A DNA stretch of 64,000 bases from Acinetobacter chinensis (GTDB taxonomy: Bacteria; Pseudomonadota; Gammaproteobacteria; Pseudomonadales; Moraxellaceae): the NCBI RefSeq assembly GCF_002165375.2, contig NZ_CP032134.1, positions 1,178,001 through 1,242,000 on the forward strand. The letters run 5' to 3'. The position numbers and the translations under genes are program-made. The notes below the pieces were generated by a model. It made no database searches and was not told where the DNA came from. It saw only the letters and a list, made by a program, of their open reading frames with translations. Positions 27,538 through 37,581 of this stretch are shown piece after piece. Every line of letters starts with the position of its first letter. The stretch's first letter is position 1.

Positions 27538-30510
27538 ATGAGCGTATCGGAAATTAGACCGATTGCCATTGAGGATGAACTCAAGCACTCGTATCTGGAT
27601 TATGCAATGAGCGTGATCGTATCACGTGCATTGCCAGATGTTCGGGACGGTCTAAAACCTGTTCATCGTCGTGTGCTTTTCGCAATGCACGAACTGGGCA
27701 ATGACTACAACAAAGCGTACAAAAAGTCTGCCCGTGTTGTCGGTGATGTCATCGGTAAATATCACCCTCATGGTGATTATGCTGTTTACGAAACCATCGT
27801 CCGTATGGCGCAGGACTTCAGCTTGCGTTACCAGCTGGTGGATGGTCAGGGGAACTTCGGTTCGGTCGATGGCGACAGTGCAGCAGCAATGCGTTATACC
27901 GAAGTCCGGATGCGCAAACTGACGCATGAAATGCTTGCAGATCTTGAAAAAGATACCGTTGAGTGGGAAGACAACTATGACGGTTCAGAGCGCATTCCTC
28001 AGGTTATGCCGACCCGTATTCCCAACCTGCTGGTCAATGGTGTAACAGGTATTGCAGTGGGTATGGCGACCAATATGGCGCCGCACAACATGACTGAAGT
28101 CATTCATGCCTGCCTTGCATATGCTGAAAACCCAAATATTGCCATCGAAGGTCTGATGGAACATATTTCGGGTCCGGATTTCCCGACTGGCGGTATTATT
28201 TACGGTAAATCGGGTATTGTCGATGCATACCGTACCGGTAAAGGTCGTCTGCATATCCGTGGTAAATACCATATTGAAGAAGATCAGAAGTCTGGTCGCA
28301 GCACGATTGTCTTTACTGAAATTCCTTATCAGGTCAACAAAGCTAAAACCATTGAGCGTATCGCTGAACTGGTGAAAGAAAAGAAACTTGAAGGTATCTC
28401 TGAGCTTCGTGACGAATCTGATAAAGAAGGAATGCGTATTGCGATTGATCTGAAGCGTGGTGAAAACGCTGAAGTCATTGTCAATAATCTGTTCCTGAAT
28501 ACTCAGCTTGAAAACTCATTCAGCATTAACATGGTCTGCCTGGATAATGGTCAGCCTAAATTAATGAATCTGAAGGATATTATTGCTGCATTTATCCGTC
28601 ACCGTCAGGAAGTTGTGACCCGTCGTACCATGTTTGAGCTGCGTAAAGCACGTGAGCGTGGACATATTTTAGAAGGTCTGACGGTTGCTTTAGCAAATAT
28701 TGATGCAATTATTGAAACCATTAAAACTTCTGCAAATCCTCAGGAAGCGCGTGAACGCTTACAGGCGGGTGAATGGGCAGGCGGTGGAGTGGTTGCTTTG
28801 CTTGCTGCGGCAGGTTCTGTTTCAGTTCGTCCTGATGAAATTGAGGGTGAAGATCCGTCTAAACCATTTGGTCTGAATGGCGATATTTACCGTTTGTCTC
28901 CAGCACAGGTTGGTGCAATTTTAGAATTGCGTTTACACCGTTTAACAGGTCTGGAACAGGATAAATTACACGCAGAATATACTGAAATCTTAGGTCAGAT
29001 TGCGGAACTGACAGCAATCCTGAATGATTTCAATTTATTGATGGGTGTGATTAAAGAAGAACTTTCACTGGTTCTGCAACAGTATGGCGATGCCCGTAAA
29101 ACTGAAATTGTTGAATCGCGTATTGATTTCTCTCGTGAAGATTTAATTCCAGAAGAGCAGATGGTACTGACCGTATCTAAAACCGGTTATGCTAAAACTC
29201 AGCCATTGTCTGACTATGCAGCGCAACGTCGTGGTGGTCGTGGTAAATCTGCAACTTCAATGAAAGAAGATGATTACATTCAGCATCTGATCGTAACTTC
29301 AAGCCATGCAACCGTACTTTGCTTTACCAATGTCGGTAAAGTCTACCGTTTACGTGTATTTGAAGTACCTCAGGCTTCCCGCGGTGCGAAAGGTCGTCCG
29401 ATGGTGAACCTGTTGCCACTGGATGCAGAAGAAACCATCACCGCGATTCTGCCGATGATTGAAGCGCCGAAGAAATTCACTGAGCGCCTGGTTGAATTCC
29501 GTAGTTTTGTCCGTAGCAATGTTGAAAAACTGCGTGAAAATGCCATCATTGATGGACATTATGAAGCGCTGAAATCTGCATTTGCAGAACTGGGTGAAAA
29601 TCCGGATGATCTTTCTCCGGCTTTACGTACCCAGCTGAAAGAACTCAGTGCTGAACTGACGGCTTCTGACAGTGATGACAGTCTGGTTGCTGAGTTTGCA
29701 GAACGTGCTGAAAATGTCCGTAAAAACTTCTATGTCTTTATGGCAACTGAATTCGGTACGATTAAGCGTGTTGAACTGGAACAGTTCAGCAATGTACGTT
29801 CAAACGGTTTACGTGCAATTGAGCTGAACGAAGGCGATACCTTGATTGGTGTAGCGATCACAGACGGTGAACAGCAGATCATGCTGTTCTCAAATGAAGG
29901 TAAAGCAATCCGCTTTGCTGAAACTGATGTCCGTGCGATGGGTCGTTCTGCAAAAGGTGTCCGTGGTATGCGGGTAACGGTTGGAGCAGCTCAGGTCGAA
30001 GAGGCTGACGATACTGAATCAGATGATGAAGATACTTCCGATTCTGCATTTATCAGTCGTATTGTTTCCCTGGTTGTTGTTCCTGAAACAGGTGAAGTAC
30101 TGTGTGCTTCTGAAAATGGTTACGGTAAACGTACCCCTGTAGACAACTTCCCAACCAAGAAACGTGGCGGTAAAGGCGTTATTGCAATTAAAACATCAGA
30201 ACGTAACGGTGCGCTTGTTGGAGCTGTTGCAATTGATGCAAGCAAAGAGCTGATGCTGATTTCTGACGGTGGAACACTGGTTCGTACACGTGCTTCTGAA
30301 GTCGCAGAAACAGGTCGTAATGCACAGGGTGTCCGTCTGATCCGTTTAGGTCAGGACGAAATACTGGTTGGCGTGGAAGCAATTGAAGCGGTGGAAGAAG
30401 ATATTATTGTAGATGAAAATACAGAAGTATCTGAGCATATCGTGGATGATGAGACCATTGTCGATACAACTGAAAATGAGTCAGATCTGAGAGAGTCAGA
30501 AGAAGACTGA
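27538..30510 (+). CDS. gyrA: DNA gyrase subunit A
   Basis: Introduces negative supercoils with GyrB; target of fluoroquinolones. 990 residues, against 875 in E. coli. The catalytic tyrosine is Tyr120 (AAMRYTEVR). The quinolone-resistance region reads [10 protein letters not shown]: Tyr81 stands where E. coli has Ser83, and Glu85 where it has Asp87. The GyrA-box is QRRGGRGK (from about 562). Compared with E. coli, the C-terminal pinwheel has a 90-residue charged, helical insertion (about 641-730) between blade strands TAILPM and [10 protein letters not shown], and a smaller acidic one (about 820-840). The tail is acidic. AAGGAG precedes the ATG. Confidence 0.98.
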   Translation: MSVSEIRPIAIEDELKHSYLDYAMSVIVSRALPDVRDGLKPVHRRVLFAMHELGNDYNKAYKKSARVVGDVIGKYHPHGDYAVYETIVRMAQDFSLRYQLVDGQGNFGSVDGDSAAAMRYTEVRMRKLTHEMLADLEKDTVEWEDNYDGSERIPQVMPTRIPNLLVNGVTGIAVGMATNMAPHNMTEVIHACLAYAENPNIAIEGLMEHISGPDFPTGGIIYGKSGIVDAYRTGKGRLHIRGKYHIEEDQKSGRSTIVFTEIPYQVNKAKTIERIAELVKEKKLEGISELRDESDKEGMRIAIDLKRGENAEVIVNNLFLNTQLENSFSINMVCLDNGQPKLMNLKDIIAAFIRHRQEVVTRRTMFELRKARERGHILEGLTVALANIDAIIETIKTSANPQEARERLQAGEWAGGGVVALLAAAGSVSVRPDEIEGEDPSKPFGLNGDIYRLSPAQVGAILELRLHRLTGLEQDKLHAEYTEILGQIAELTAILNDFNLLMGVIKEELSLVLQQYGDARKTEIVESRIDFSREDLIPEEQMVLTVSKTGYAKTQPLSDYAAQRRGGRGKSATSMKEDDYIQHLIVTSSHATVLCFTNVGKVYRLRVFEVPQASRGAKGRPMVNLLPLDAEETITAILPMIEAPKKFTERLVEFRSFVRSNVEKLRENAIIDGHYEALKSAFAELGENPDDLSPALRTQLKELSAELTASDSDDSLVAEFAERAENVRKNFYVFMATEFGTIKRVELEQFSNVRSNGLRAIELNEGDTLIGVAITDGEQQIMLFSNEGKAIRFAETDVRAMGRSAKGVRGMRVTVGAAQVEEADDTESDDEDTSDSAFISRIVSLVVVPETGEVLCASENGYGKRTPVDNFPTKKRGGKGVIAIKTSERNGALVGAVAIDASKELMLISDGGTLVRTRASEVAETGRNAQGVRLIRLGQDEILVGVEAIEAVEEDIIVDENTEVSEHIVDDETIVDTTENESDLRESEED

Positions 30511-30523
30511 TTTTCAGAGACGT

Positions 30524-30555
30524 AAAAAAAGAGCGCTTCGGTGCTCTTTTTTTTT
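30524..30555 (+). terminator. terminator of gyrA
   Basis: A-tract, GAGCGC, TTCG tetraloop, GTGCTC and a run of nine T; the symmetric A/T tracts could also serve the convergent permease gene. Confidence 0.85.
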
Positions 30556-30598
30556 ATGTCATTGATTTTGAAATACCAGTCTGGGTCTCAGACCATGA

Positions 30599-31696
30599 TT
30601 ATTTATGTCGCAATCTATAGTTTGCCCATAGCAGGCAAAAGGCTGTAAAGCACAGTAAATAAATCAGTTTGGGAATCACGGTACTGGTGGACACACCCAT
30701 CTGATTTAACTGGATAAACATCTGTATGCCCTGTGTGGATGGCAGAATATTGCCCAACCATTGCATCCACTGGGGCATGGCAGCATGGGGCCACGCGGTG
30801 CCTGACAGTAAAAACAGCGGAATGGAACTGAAGACAATGACATGACCTGCACGTTCGGGCATATCCAGAAAAGAAGCTATGAGCAGGGTCAGGGCTATAA
30901 TACAGCTGATAAAGACAGGTACAGCAAGCAGCATACCCCAGAAGTTTCCTCCATGCGGATAATCATAAAACCAGAATGTAAATCCAAATAAATAGAAGCA
31001 CCCCAGACAGCCGATAGTGAGTATTGCTGTAAAAATCCCTATCAGTTCAGTGTGAGACGGTCGCCATTTTTTTTCACGGTAACCTGCGATCAGCATACTT
31101 AAGCCAAGCACAATCGTCTGATGGATAATCAGAGGAGCAATCGCAGGAAAAATATAGCTGCCATAGCCAGAAAGCACATTGAATAATGGAATCTGATGGA
31201 TGGACAGAGCGGGCGAAAAGTGGGAAATATTTCCAAATTTTGCAGCCTGTTCTGCAACTGCATTTTCAATTGAACCTGCCAGTCCGAGACCAATCTGCTT
31301 GGTTTTTAAAAAATAGGCGGCACTCAGATAAAGTCCTATTCCTCCGGTTTCTCCACGATAAATACTGTTGGACAGGTTATGTGGCAGCAGCAGTATGCCA
31401 TCGGCTTTCTGCTCACGGATCAGCTGCTCAGCAGCAGCAAAGTTTCCTGTAATGGACTGAATACGGACATTGGGACTTTTTGAGACTTCCTGAATAATCG
31501 TGGAAGTCATCAGGCTTTGTTCTTCATCAACAATCACGATCGGCAGTGATTCTGCATGTTCTGCTTTATAGGCGGTGGGATAAAAAAAACTGTAGAAAAA
31601 AACTGAAAGAATAAGAGTCGTCAGAATGGAACTGTTGGCGGCTATGTCTTTAAATGTTCTGATATAAAAGTGTAAGAAAGAGGTTGTTTTTTTCAT
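30599..31696 (-). CDS. ABC-2 type permease, second of a pair
   Basis: 365 residues: one N-terminal membrane helix (about 23-40), a large periplasmic domain (about 45-170, including VIVDEEQSLMTSTIIQEVSK) and five C-terminal helices, the ABC2_membrane_3 (YhhJ/YbhR) layout. The motif PLFLLSGTAWPHAAMP is typical of this family. It starts 3 bases after its partner permease. No ATP-binding subunit is encoded beside it. Likely forms the inner-membrane part of an export complex with the upstream HlyD-like and TolC-like proteins; substrate unknown. Confidence 0.88.
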   Translation of the reverse strand: MKKTTSFLHFYIRTFKDIAANSSILTTLILSVFFYSFFYPTAYKAEHAESLPIVIVDEEQSLMTSTIIQEVSKSPNVRIQSITGNFAAAEQLIREQKADGILLLPHNLSNSIYRGETGGIGLYLSAAYFLKTKQIGLGLAGSIENAVAEQAAKFGNISHFSPALSIHQIPLFNVLSGYGSYIFPAIAPLIIHQTIVLGLSMLIAGYREKKWRPSHTELIGIFTAILTIGCLGCFYLFGFTFWFYDYPHGGNFWGMLLAVPVFISCIIALTLLIASFLDMPERAGHVIVFSSIPLFLLSGTAWPHAAMPQWMQWLGNILPSTQGIQMFIQLNQMGVSTSTVIPKLIYLLCFTAFCLLWANYRLRHK

Positions 31697-31699
31697 TGC

Positions 31700-32833
31700 T
31701 TACACCTCAGTTTTCTTTTTCAGAACCAAGCTTGCGACTGCAAAATAAAACAGGCAGTAAAACAGTAAAACAGTAAAAGGAATGACAGAGATATTCAGCG
31801 GACTGCCAATCACCCATTGTTCAGTCTGCAGTTTTGCATAAGGGGTATAAGGAATAATATTCGCCCAGAATTTTGTGAATAAGGGTGCATTATTTAAGGG
31901 AAGGGTAACACCTGCAAAACTGAGGGAAGAACCACCATAAACCGCAATAAAGCCGAAAGTTTTAGCTAAATTTCCTGTTACCAGTACAACAGTCGCACTG
32001 ATAAAGGCGTAAGCACTGTAAAACAGAATCTGAGCCAGCATGATCAGCCATAAGCTACCTGCGGTGAACCACCCACGAAACTCGATCAGCCAGATCATCC
32101 ATAACCAGGTCCATAGTGTAAAGATCACCACATAGGTCATACATTTGGAAAATAAAGCTCCCCAGTGGGGTTGACCTGCTGTCCACTGATGCTGAGTGGA
32201 AAATTTGAATTCCTGTCCTACAGCAAAAGCAACACAGCAGCAGAGCAACAGATGTAAGATGGCTGGAATCATAAAAGGTTCAAGATAAAACTCATAACTT
32301 AAACCTGGGTTATACAGTGCTGAAATTTTGACATGCGGGGTAGGGGCTTGAATAAAAGGAATTTTCTGTTCAAGAAAACTGCTTCCCATAAAATCTGATG
32401 TTGCCTGTAATGTACTGACCAGCATGGCAGATGAAATAGTGTTGCCCACACTGAAATAACTCTGATTGAATGCAATTGCAATCTCAGCATCTTTTGCCTG
32501 AACAAGACGCTGTTCCGCACCAGGTGGAATCAGGACATAGCCCCAGATTCGGGTCTGATTCAGTAACTGTTCAGCTTCTTTTAAATTATCAGTCTGTATA
32601 TAGATACTCAGTGTGTTGTTATGACTGATATATTTCTGAACAGTCTGACTTAAGGCACTGTGATCCTGATCAATCAGTGCAATGGGCAAGTGATCAGGTT
32701 TTCCCTGATAAAACATACAGCTGAATAAAACAATAATGAATGCAGGTACAACTGTGACCAGGCTGAGATCCCATTTATGACTGCGCAAATATTTTAATTC
32801 ACGCAGAATTCCTGACCACAGTGCAGCAAACAC
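31700..32833 (-). CDS. ABC-2 type permease, first of a pair
   Basis: 377 residues, same topology as the next gene: helix at about 24-42, periplasmic domain (ALIDQDHSALSQTVQKYIS to about 190) and five further helices. It starts with GTG at 32833, sharing one base with the stop of the HlyD-like gene (TAGTG), so translation is coupled. The absence of any Walker motif confirms it is not a fused ATPase. With its partner it would make a heterodimeric membrane domain. Confidence 0.88.
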   Translation of the reverse strand: MFAALWSGILRELKYLRSHKWDLSLVTVVPAFIIVLFSCMFYQGKPDHLPIALIDQDHSALSQTVQKYISHNNTLSIYIQTDNLKEAEQLLNQTRIWGYVLIPPGAEQRLVQAKDAEIAIAFNQSYFSVGNTISSAMLVSTLQATSDFMGSSFLEQKIPFIQAPTPHVKISALYNPGLSYEFYLEPFMIPAILHLLLCCCVAFAVGQEFKFSTQHQWTAGQPHWGALFSKCMTYVVIFTLWTWLWMIWLIEFRGWFTAGSLWLIMLAQILFYSAYAFISATVVLVTGNLAKTFGFIAVYGGSSLSFAGVTLPLNNAPLFTKFWANIIPYTPYAKLQTEQWVIGSPLNISVIPFTVLLFYCLFYFAVASLVLKKKTEV

Positions 32834-33975
32834 TAGCGGGACTCCTGCACTTTGAAGAGTACACTCATGCCGACTTTCAGATCTGGAAGAGCTTGGACAG
32901 GTTCAAGATGGATTTTAAAACTGCGGATATCGTAACCCCCAGTCTGTCTGGTGGTTTTGATGGTGGCAAATTCACCTTCAGCTTCGATATGCTTAATTTT
33001 AAAACTGACGTTTTTCTTCAGGGCAGGAATATAACCTTCCATTGTCTTTGTTTTATACACCTGAGCATACTGATCTTCTCGGACATTCAGACTGACCCAT
33101 AAATCATCGTCAAGCAGAATACTGACCACAGGTACAGCAGTAGCGACCAGTTCAGACACTTTGCCATACGTTTTGGATACGGTTCCATTCACAGGTGAAA
33201 GCAGCCGTGTTTCTGCTTCCAGAGCATTTGCTTCCGCAACAGCTGCATTGGCTATGGCAACCTGAGCATCTGCTCCTGACTGCTGTTCAGGGGTGCTTCC
33301 ACGTTTTGCACGGGCATACTGCTGATAGGATGCTTCGGTCAACTGAGCTGCAGACTGAGCAGCTGCCTGCATTTCATCTTTACGTTGCCGTGAAATGACA
33401 CCTTCCTTAAACAGTTTTTCTCCACGCTGGAAGGTTGTGACAGCCAGATGTTCCTGCGCTTTCATGCTTTGCCAGTTGGCATACAGTGTATCTATATTTT
33501 CCTGTTGTGAGCCACGTTCTGCGGTGGATTGAAGGGCGAGCGCAGACTGAAGCGCAGCAAGTGCCTGTTGTTTTTTTGCATCAACTTCAGGACTGAACAG
33601 ACGTACAAGAGGCTGGTTCTTAGTCACTTTCTGACCGTCATGTACATAAAGTTCTTCAATACGGCTGGGTATTTTTGTGCTGACATGAACTGTTTCAGCT
33701 TCCACCCGACCCTGTAATTCTACGGTTTTAGGCTGATAGCTTTTCCACAGTCCAAAGGCAATCAGTCCCAGCAAGGCAATAATGATGATTGCAATGACAA
33801 CTTTTTTCAGCGGGGACCCTGGATTGTCTTCGGTTGTTTCTGAAACTGCCTGTCCATTTTCTGTTGAAGGTGGTTCATTCACAGTTTCAGTATTTTCAGT
33901 TTCTAAATTTTCATTCGGTTGATCTGAAGTGGAGGAAGTGTTGTCCAGATCAGATGATGCTGAGTCATTTGTCAT
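32833..33975 (-). CDS. HlyD-family periplasmic adaptor protein
   Basis: 380 residues. An unusually long acidic Ser/Thr/Glu-rich cytoplasmic N-terminus (about 1-55) precedes the membrane helix (about 57-77, VVIAIIIIALLGLIAFGLW). Then comes the barrel-sandwich hybrid domain (VELQGRVEAETVHVSTKIPSRI, LYVHDGQKVTKNQPLVRL), a helical hairpin (about 130-225) and the second lipoyl half (LLSPVNGTVSKTYGKV). It bridges an inner-membrane exporter to a TolC-type channel, here encoded by the gene 17 bases upstream. Confidence 0.92.
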   Translation of the reverse strand: MTNDSASSDLDNTSSTSDQPNENLETENTETVNEPPSTENGQAVSETTEDNPGSPLKKVVIAIIIIALLGLIAFGLWKSYQPKTVELQGRVEAETVHVSTKIPSRIEELYVHDGQKVTKNQPLVRLFSPEVDAKKQQALAALQSALALQSTAERGSQQENIDTLYANWQSMKAQEHLAVTTFQRGEKLFKEGVISRQRKDEMQAAAQSAAQLTEASYQQYARAKRGSTPEQQSGADAQVAIANAAVAEANALEAETRLLSPVNGTVSKTYGKVSELVATAVPVVSILLDDDLWVSLNVREDQYAQVYKTKTMEGYIPALKKNVSFKIKHIEAEGEFATIKTTRQTGGYDIRSFKIHLEPVQALPDLKVGMSVLFKVQESR

Positions 33976-33992
33976 GATGTTTCTTCTCCAGG

Positions 33993-35492
33993 TCAGCGAA
34001 TATAAATCGTATTGGTCTGATTCACATAGCTCTGAAACTGATCTATGGAACCATGGCTCTGTAAAAGCGCAGCGAGCGAAAGAATGTATTTATAGGCATT
34101 TAAAGCCTGTTCAGACTGAAGAACTGTCAGTGAGTTCTGCGCATCAACCACCTGTGTTGCTGTTCCCATGTCTTCTTTAAATGACAGCTCCTGAATTCTT
34201 AAATTTTCCTGAGCTGCTTTTATATTCTGTTGAATCAAAAGGTTACTTTGCTGTGCTGTAGCGATTTCAGTATAGGATTTAAAAATAATGTTTTCAGTTT
34301 CCTGTCGGGTGCGTGCTGTCAGTAACTGAGAGGCATAGCGTTGCAGCTCAGCAGCCTGAATGTTTTTGTTTTTATCAACACCCGAGAACAGGTTATAGCG
34401 TGCAACAACGCCTACAATCCAGTTCTGTTTTTCATCGAGGCTGTATTCACCAAATGCGAACAGATTCGGTTTTTTGGCTGCACTCTGCGCTTTTACATTG
34501 GCACTGGCAAGTTCAGTATCCAGCTGCATTTTACGGATCAGTGAAGATTGATCCTGATAGGTTTTCAGTAAAGTGTTTAAAGACTGATTCTGAGTTGAGT
34601 TAATAAATAAAGGGGTGTTCAGATCGGTGATCTGACTGCTTTGCATTAAGTTATTCAGCTGGAACAGACCGGCTTTCAGATCAGCCTGGGTATTTTGTAG
34701 ATTTCGTTCGGCATTGTTTTTTGCAACTTCAAACTGCATCCGCTGTCCTTTACTGATGAAACCCTGATTTTCCAATTTTAAAGCATTGTTATAATGTTTC
34801 TGCATTGCATTCATATTGAACTGAGCTGAATGCAGCAACTGTTTTTTCAGCTGTACACCAAAATATACCTGAATCAGTTCAAATCGCTGTACATCCTGTT
34901 GCTGTTTCGTGGTCAGCTGACTTCTCTGGGCTTTAATTCCAGCAATTTCTTTGGCGGATGTGGTCAGTCCTCCTGTATAAAGGGGCATCAGTACAGAAAC
35001 AGTGGGACGGATCACTTCGTCTTCAAGTACGACATTTGCTGAATCAGGAAATAAACCCATACCACTGTGGATGGTCTGGTTCAGTCCCTGTTTAAGTGGA
35101 TCAGCGATACCTGAAGGTAAATTCTGTTCAGTTTGCCATTGATTGACTTTGTCATTGACCCCTTGAGAGAGCGTATGTTCCAGATTGTTTTTAAATGAAT
35201 CGAGTGGAATATCGACTTCATTATGAAAAGCATAAGCACGGACATTTAAGTCTACACGGGGCAGTCCCAGTCCTTTGACTGCATCAGCCTCAAGTTCGGA
35301 AGCTTTCTGTAAAGCCTGATTTGCCTGACTGGTATAGGAGTCCTGTAGAATCTGTTGTTCTGCCTGAACATAACTCAGACTTTCAGCATGCAGGGAACTG
35401 CTGAGCAACAGGCAGGGAATGATTCCAAGACAGAAGCAGAACTGTACGGCAGTTGATAAGACTTTTTTATGATTTGCTCTTTTTATCTTCAT
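33993..35492 (-). CDS. TolC-family outer-membrane efflux protein
   Basis: 499 residues. Signal peptide about 1-36 (ends LHA). Two OEP-type repeats with long coiled helices (about 38-240 and 255-480), including LMPLYTGGLTTSAKEIAG and VGVVARYNLFSGVDKNKNIQAAEL, which mark the two halves of the TolC fold. First gene of the four-gene operon that continues with the HlyD-like adaptor and two permeases. The extra loop near 80-150 is longer than in E. coli TolC. Exported substrate unknown. Confidence 0.9.
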   Translation of the reverse strand: MKIKRANHKKVLSTAVQFCFCLGIIPCLLLSSSLHAESLSYVQAEQQILQDSYTSQANQALQKASELEADAVKGLGLPRVDLNVRAYAFHNEVDIPLDSFKNNLEHTLSQGVNDKVNQWQTEQNLPSGIADPLKQGLNQTIHSGMGLFPDSANVVLEDEVIRPTVSVLMPLYTGGLTTSAKEIAGIKAQRSQLTTKQQQDVQRFELIQVYFGVQLKKQLLHSAQFNMNAMQKHYNNALKLENQGFISKGQRMQFEVAKNNAERNLQNTQADLKAGLFQLNNLMQSSQITDLNTPLFINSTQNQSLNTLLKTYQDQSSLIRKMQLDTELASANVKAQSAAKKPNLFAFGEYSLDEKQNWIVGVVARYNLFSGVDKNKNIQAAELQRYASQLLTARTRQETENIIFKSYTEIATAQQSNLLIQQNIKAAQENLRIQELSFKEDMGTATQVVDAQNSLTVLQSEQALNAYKYILSLAALLQSHGSIDQFQSYVNQTNTIYIR

Positions 35493-35897
35493 CGGAAAGC
35501 TGTCGGCATCTGATTAAATTTAAAATTATTTTACCTTTAAAAATGTAGTGCAAATAATCTAAAGGTTCGGACTGAAATGTATATATTTTGTAGTATGCCA
35601 TGCTTTTAGCATCGAAAAATTCAGATTGTCATATTTTTCTGTGCTTGAAGCTGTGAAACGTCATGGAATTTTATTCTGAAAACTCAGATTTTCAGTGCAG
35701 GATACAGAAATAATCAGTTCATAATATTCTAAAAATACAGAGAAAAATCTTCTTTGATTCAGTTTTTCTTATTGAAATATCAGCTCTATTTCAGCATTCA
35801 TATTGAAAATATTGACTGACAAAGCTACTGCAAGAATAGCTGATTTGTGGTTAAATGCGCCTATTTCATTCGTTTCACTTCACAAAAGGGAAAAATC
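35493..35897. other. divergent region between the exporter operon and serC
   Basis: 405 AT-rich bases. A perfect 7-bp inverted repeat (CTGAAAA and TTTTCAG, 6 apart) lies at 35676-35695. TTGACT near 35813 with AATAGC 17 bases downstream is a possible serC promoter. No regulator gene accompanies the exporter. Confidence 0.45.
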
Positions 35898-36977
35898 ATG
35901 CGCGCGTACAATTTCTGTGCTGGTCCTGCTGCATTACCTACTGCCGTTTTAGAAAAAGCTCAGGCTGAAATGCTGGATTGGCAGGGTAAAGGCTTATCCA
36001 TCATGGAAATGAGCCATCGTAGCAAAGACTATGTGGCTGTCGCTGAAAAGGCAGAAGCTGATCTTCGTAAACTGATGAACATTCCTGAAAACTACAAAGT
36101 TCTGTTTTTACAGGGTGGTGCATCCTTACAGTTTTCTGCTATTCCTTTAAACCTGCTGGGTAAAAATCCTAAAGCGGATTATATCCATACGGGTATCTGG
36201 TCTGAAAAAGCAACCAAAGAAGCTCAGCGTTATGGTGATATCAATATCATCGAAGCAGGCACAAGTATCGATGGTAAATTAGCGATCAGCGATCAAAGTA
36301 ACTGGAACCTGTCGAATGATGCAGCTTATGTGCATTATGCTGATAATGAAACTATTGGTGGCATTCAGTTTGCCGGTATCCCTGAAACAGATAAACCTTT
36401 AGTTTCAGATTTTTCTTCAAGCATTTTATCTACGCCATTGGATGTATCAAAATTTGGTCTGATTTATGCAGGTGCGCAAAAGAATATCGGTCCAGCTGGC
36501 TTAACTTTAGTGATTGTCCGTGACGATTTACTGGATCAGGCAAAACCTGAAATTCCAAGTTTATTGAAATATGGTTCGCAGGCTAAAAACGATTCCATGG
36601 TCAATACACCAGCAACTTATGCATGGTATTTATCTGGTCTGGTATTTGAATGGTTACTGGAAAATGGTGGTGTGGATGCAATGCACAAAACCAATCTTCA
36701 GAAATCAGAACTGCTTTATGGTTATATTGATGGAAGCGATTTCTATAATAACCCAATTGCTGTACAGAACCGTTCGATTATGAATGTACCGTTTACTCTG
36801 GCTGATGAAGCGCTGGATAAACTGTTCCTGAAAGAAGCGGAAGAAAATCATCTGCTAAATCTTGCTGGTCACCGTTCAGTTGGTGGTATGCGTGCAAGTA
36901 TTTACAATGCTGTTCCACTTGAAGGTGTACAGGCACTTGTGAACTTTATGGATGACTTTGCAAAACGCAACGGTTAA
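35898..36977 (+). CDS. serC: phosphoserine aminotransferase
   Basis: Makes O-phosphoserine from 3-phosphohydroxypyruvate (serine and pyridoxal pathways). 359 residues from ATG 35898 ([14 protein letters not shown]), preceded by AAAAGGGAAA; an upstream in-frame start lacks the family's beginning. Signatures: [30 protein letters not shown], and the PLP-lysine motif [12 protein letters not shown] with Lys near 198. [13 protein letters not shown] near the end is canonical. Single gene with a strong terminator. Confidence 0.97.
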   Translation: MRAYNFCAGPAALPTAVLEKAQAEMLDWQGKGLSIMEMSHRSKDYVAVAEKAEADLRKLMNIPENYKVLFLQGGASLQFSAIPLNLLGKNPKADYIHTGIWSEKATKEAQRYGDINIIEAGTSIDGKLAISDQSNWNLSNDAAYVHYADNETIGGIQFAGIPETDKPLVSDFSSSILSTPLDVSKFGLIYAGAQKNIGPAGLTLVIVRDDLLDQAKPEIPSLLKYGSQAKNDSMVNTPATYAWYLSGLVFEWLLENGGVDAMHKTNLQKSELLYGYIDGSDFYNNPIAVQNRSIMNVPFTLADEALDKLFLKEAEENHLLNLAGHRSVGGMRASIYNAVPLEGVQALVNFMDDFAKRNG

Positions 36978-36988
36978 TTCAGACAGTC

Positions 36989-37024
36989 AAAAAAAAGCCC
37001 ATCTATAGATGGGCTTTTTTTTAT
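36989..37024 (+). terminator. terminator of serC
   Basis: A8, GCCCATC, loop TATA, GATGGGC and T8; symmetric, so it may also stop the small convergent gene. Confidence 0.85.
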
Positions 37025-37033
37025 TGGTTATAT

Positions 37034-37174
37034 TCAGAAAATAAAATGATGAGCAATAAAGCCTGAGATCATCATGCCTAATATAAAAAACAGACAGGAG
37101 TGTAGATCAAGCGGATAACGCTTGATTAAATGATGTTCAACCTGTTGCATGTTTTCTTCTTGTACGATTTTCAT
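37034..37174 (-). CDS. 46-residue small membrane protein
   Basis: Too short for normal gene calling. The ATG at 37174 is preceded by AAAGAGAT at a suitable distance. The product has a charged, His/Gln-rich start (MKIVQEENMQQVEHHLIKRY), the motif PLDLHSC and a single membrane helix (CLFFILGMMISGFIAHHFIF) that ends the protein. It shares the serC terminator from the other side. I recall similar short hypothetical proteins in acinetobacters but cannot verify it. Function unknown. Confidence 0.5.
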   Translation of the reverse strand: MKIVQEENMQQVEHHLIKRYPLDLHSCLFFILGMMISGFIAHHFIF

Positions 37175-37581
37175 AGATATCTCTTTTCCGATCTATTTAT
37201 CGTTAAATCCTATTTCTTGGACATATTATATGCATAAAAAATTGATTAAATAAAGTACTAATGCAATTAAATATAATAAAACATACATTTTTATTCTGGT
37301 TATTTTATTTATTTTATAAGCTATTGAAAATATAAAATTTTATTTATTTATACTGAAAATCATCTGGTTTAACAGGCAGTGGATAAAGATTATAAAATCC
37401 GGGCTTTTTTGAATTTAAACTGTGGATAAGTGTAGCTTATTATGAATTTAATAAATTTGAATAATCGTATTTCTGTGGATAACTTATATGGTGAGGTAAG
37501 GGAACTGCTGGAAAAATAATAAAAAAACAGCTCAGAGTTAAAATAAATCTGAGCTGTGAAATGGATTCTTTTAAATTTAAA
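37175..37581. other. AT-rich intergenic region
   Basis: 407 bases, very AT-rich between 37200 and 37350. It holds the possible promoter of the 46-residue gene and, at the right end, a terminator for the minus-strand gene (separate entry). No other gene or repeat recognised. Confidence 0.45.
37521..37556 (-). terminator. terminator of the 310-residue unknown gene
   Basis: On the minus strand CAGCTCAGA, 11-base loop, TCTGAGCTG, then TTTTTTT; 25 bases after the stop codon. Confidence 0.75.
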
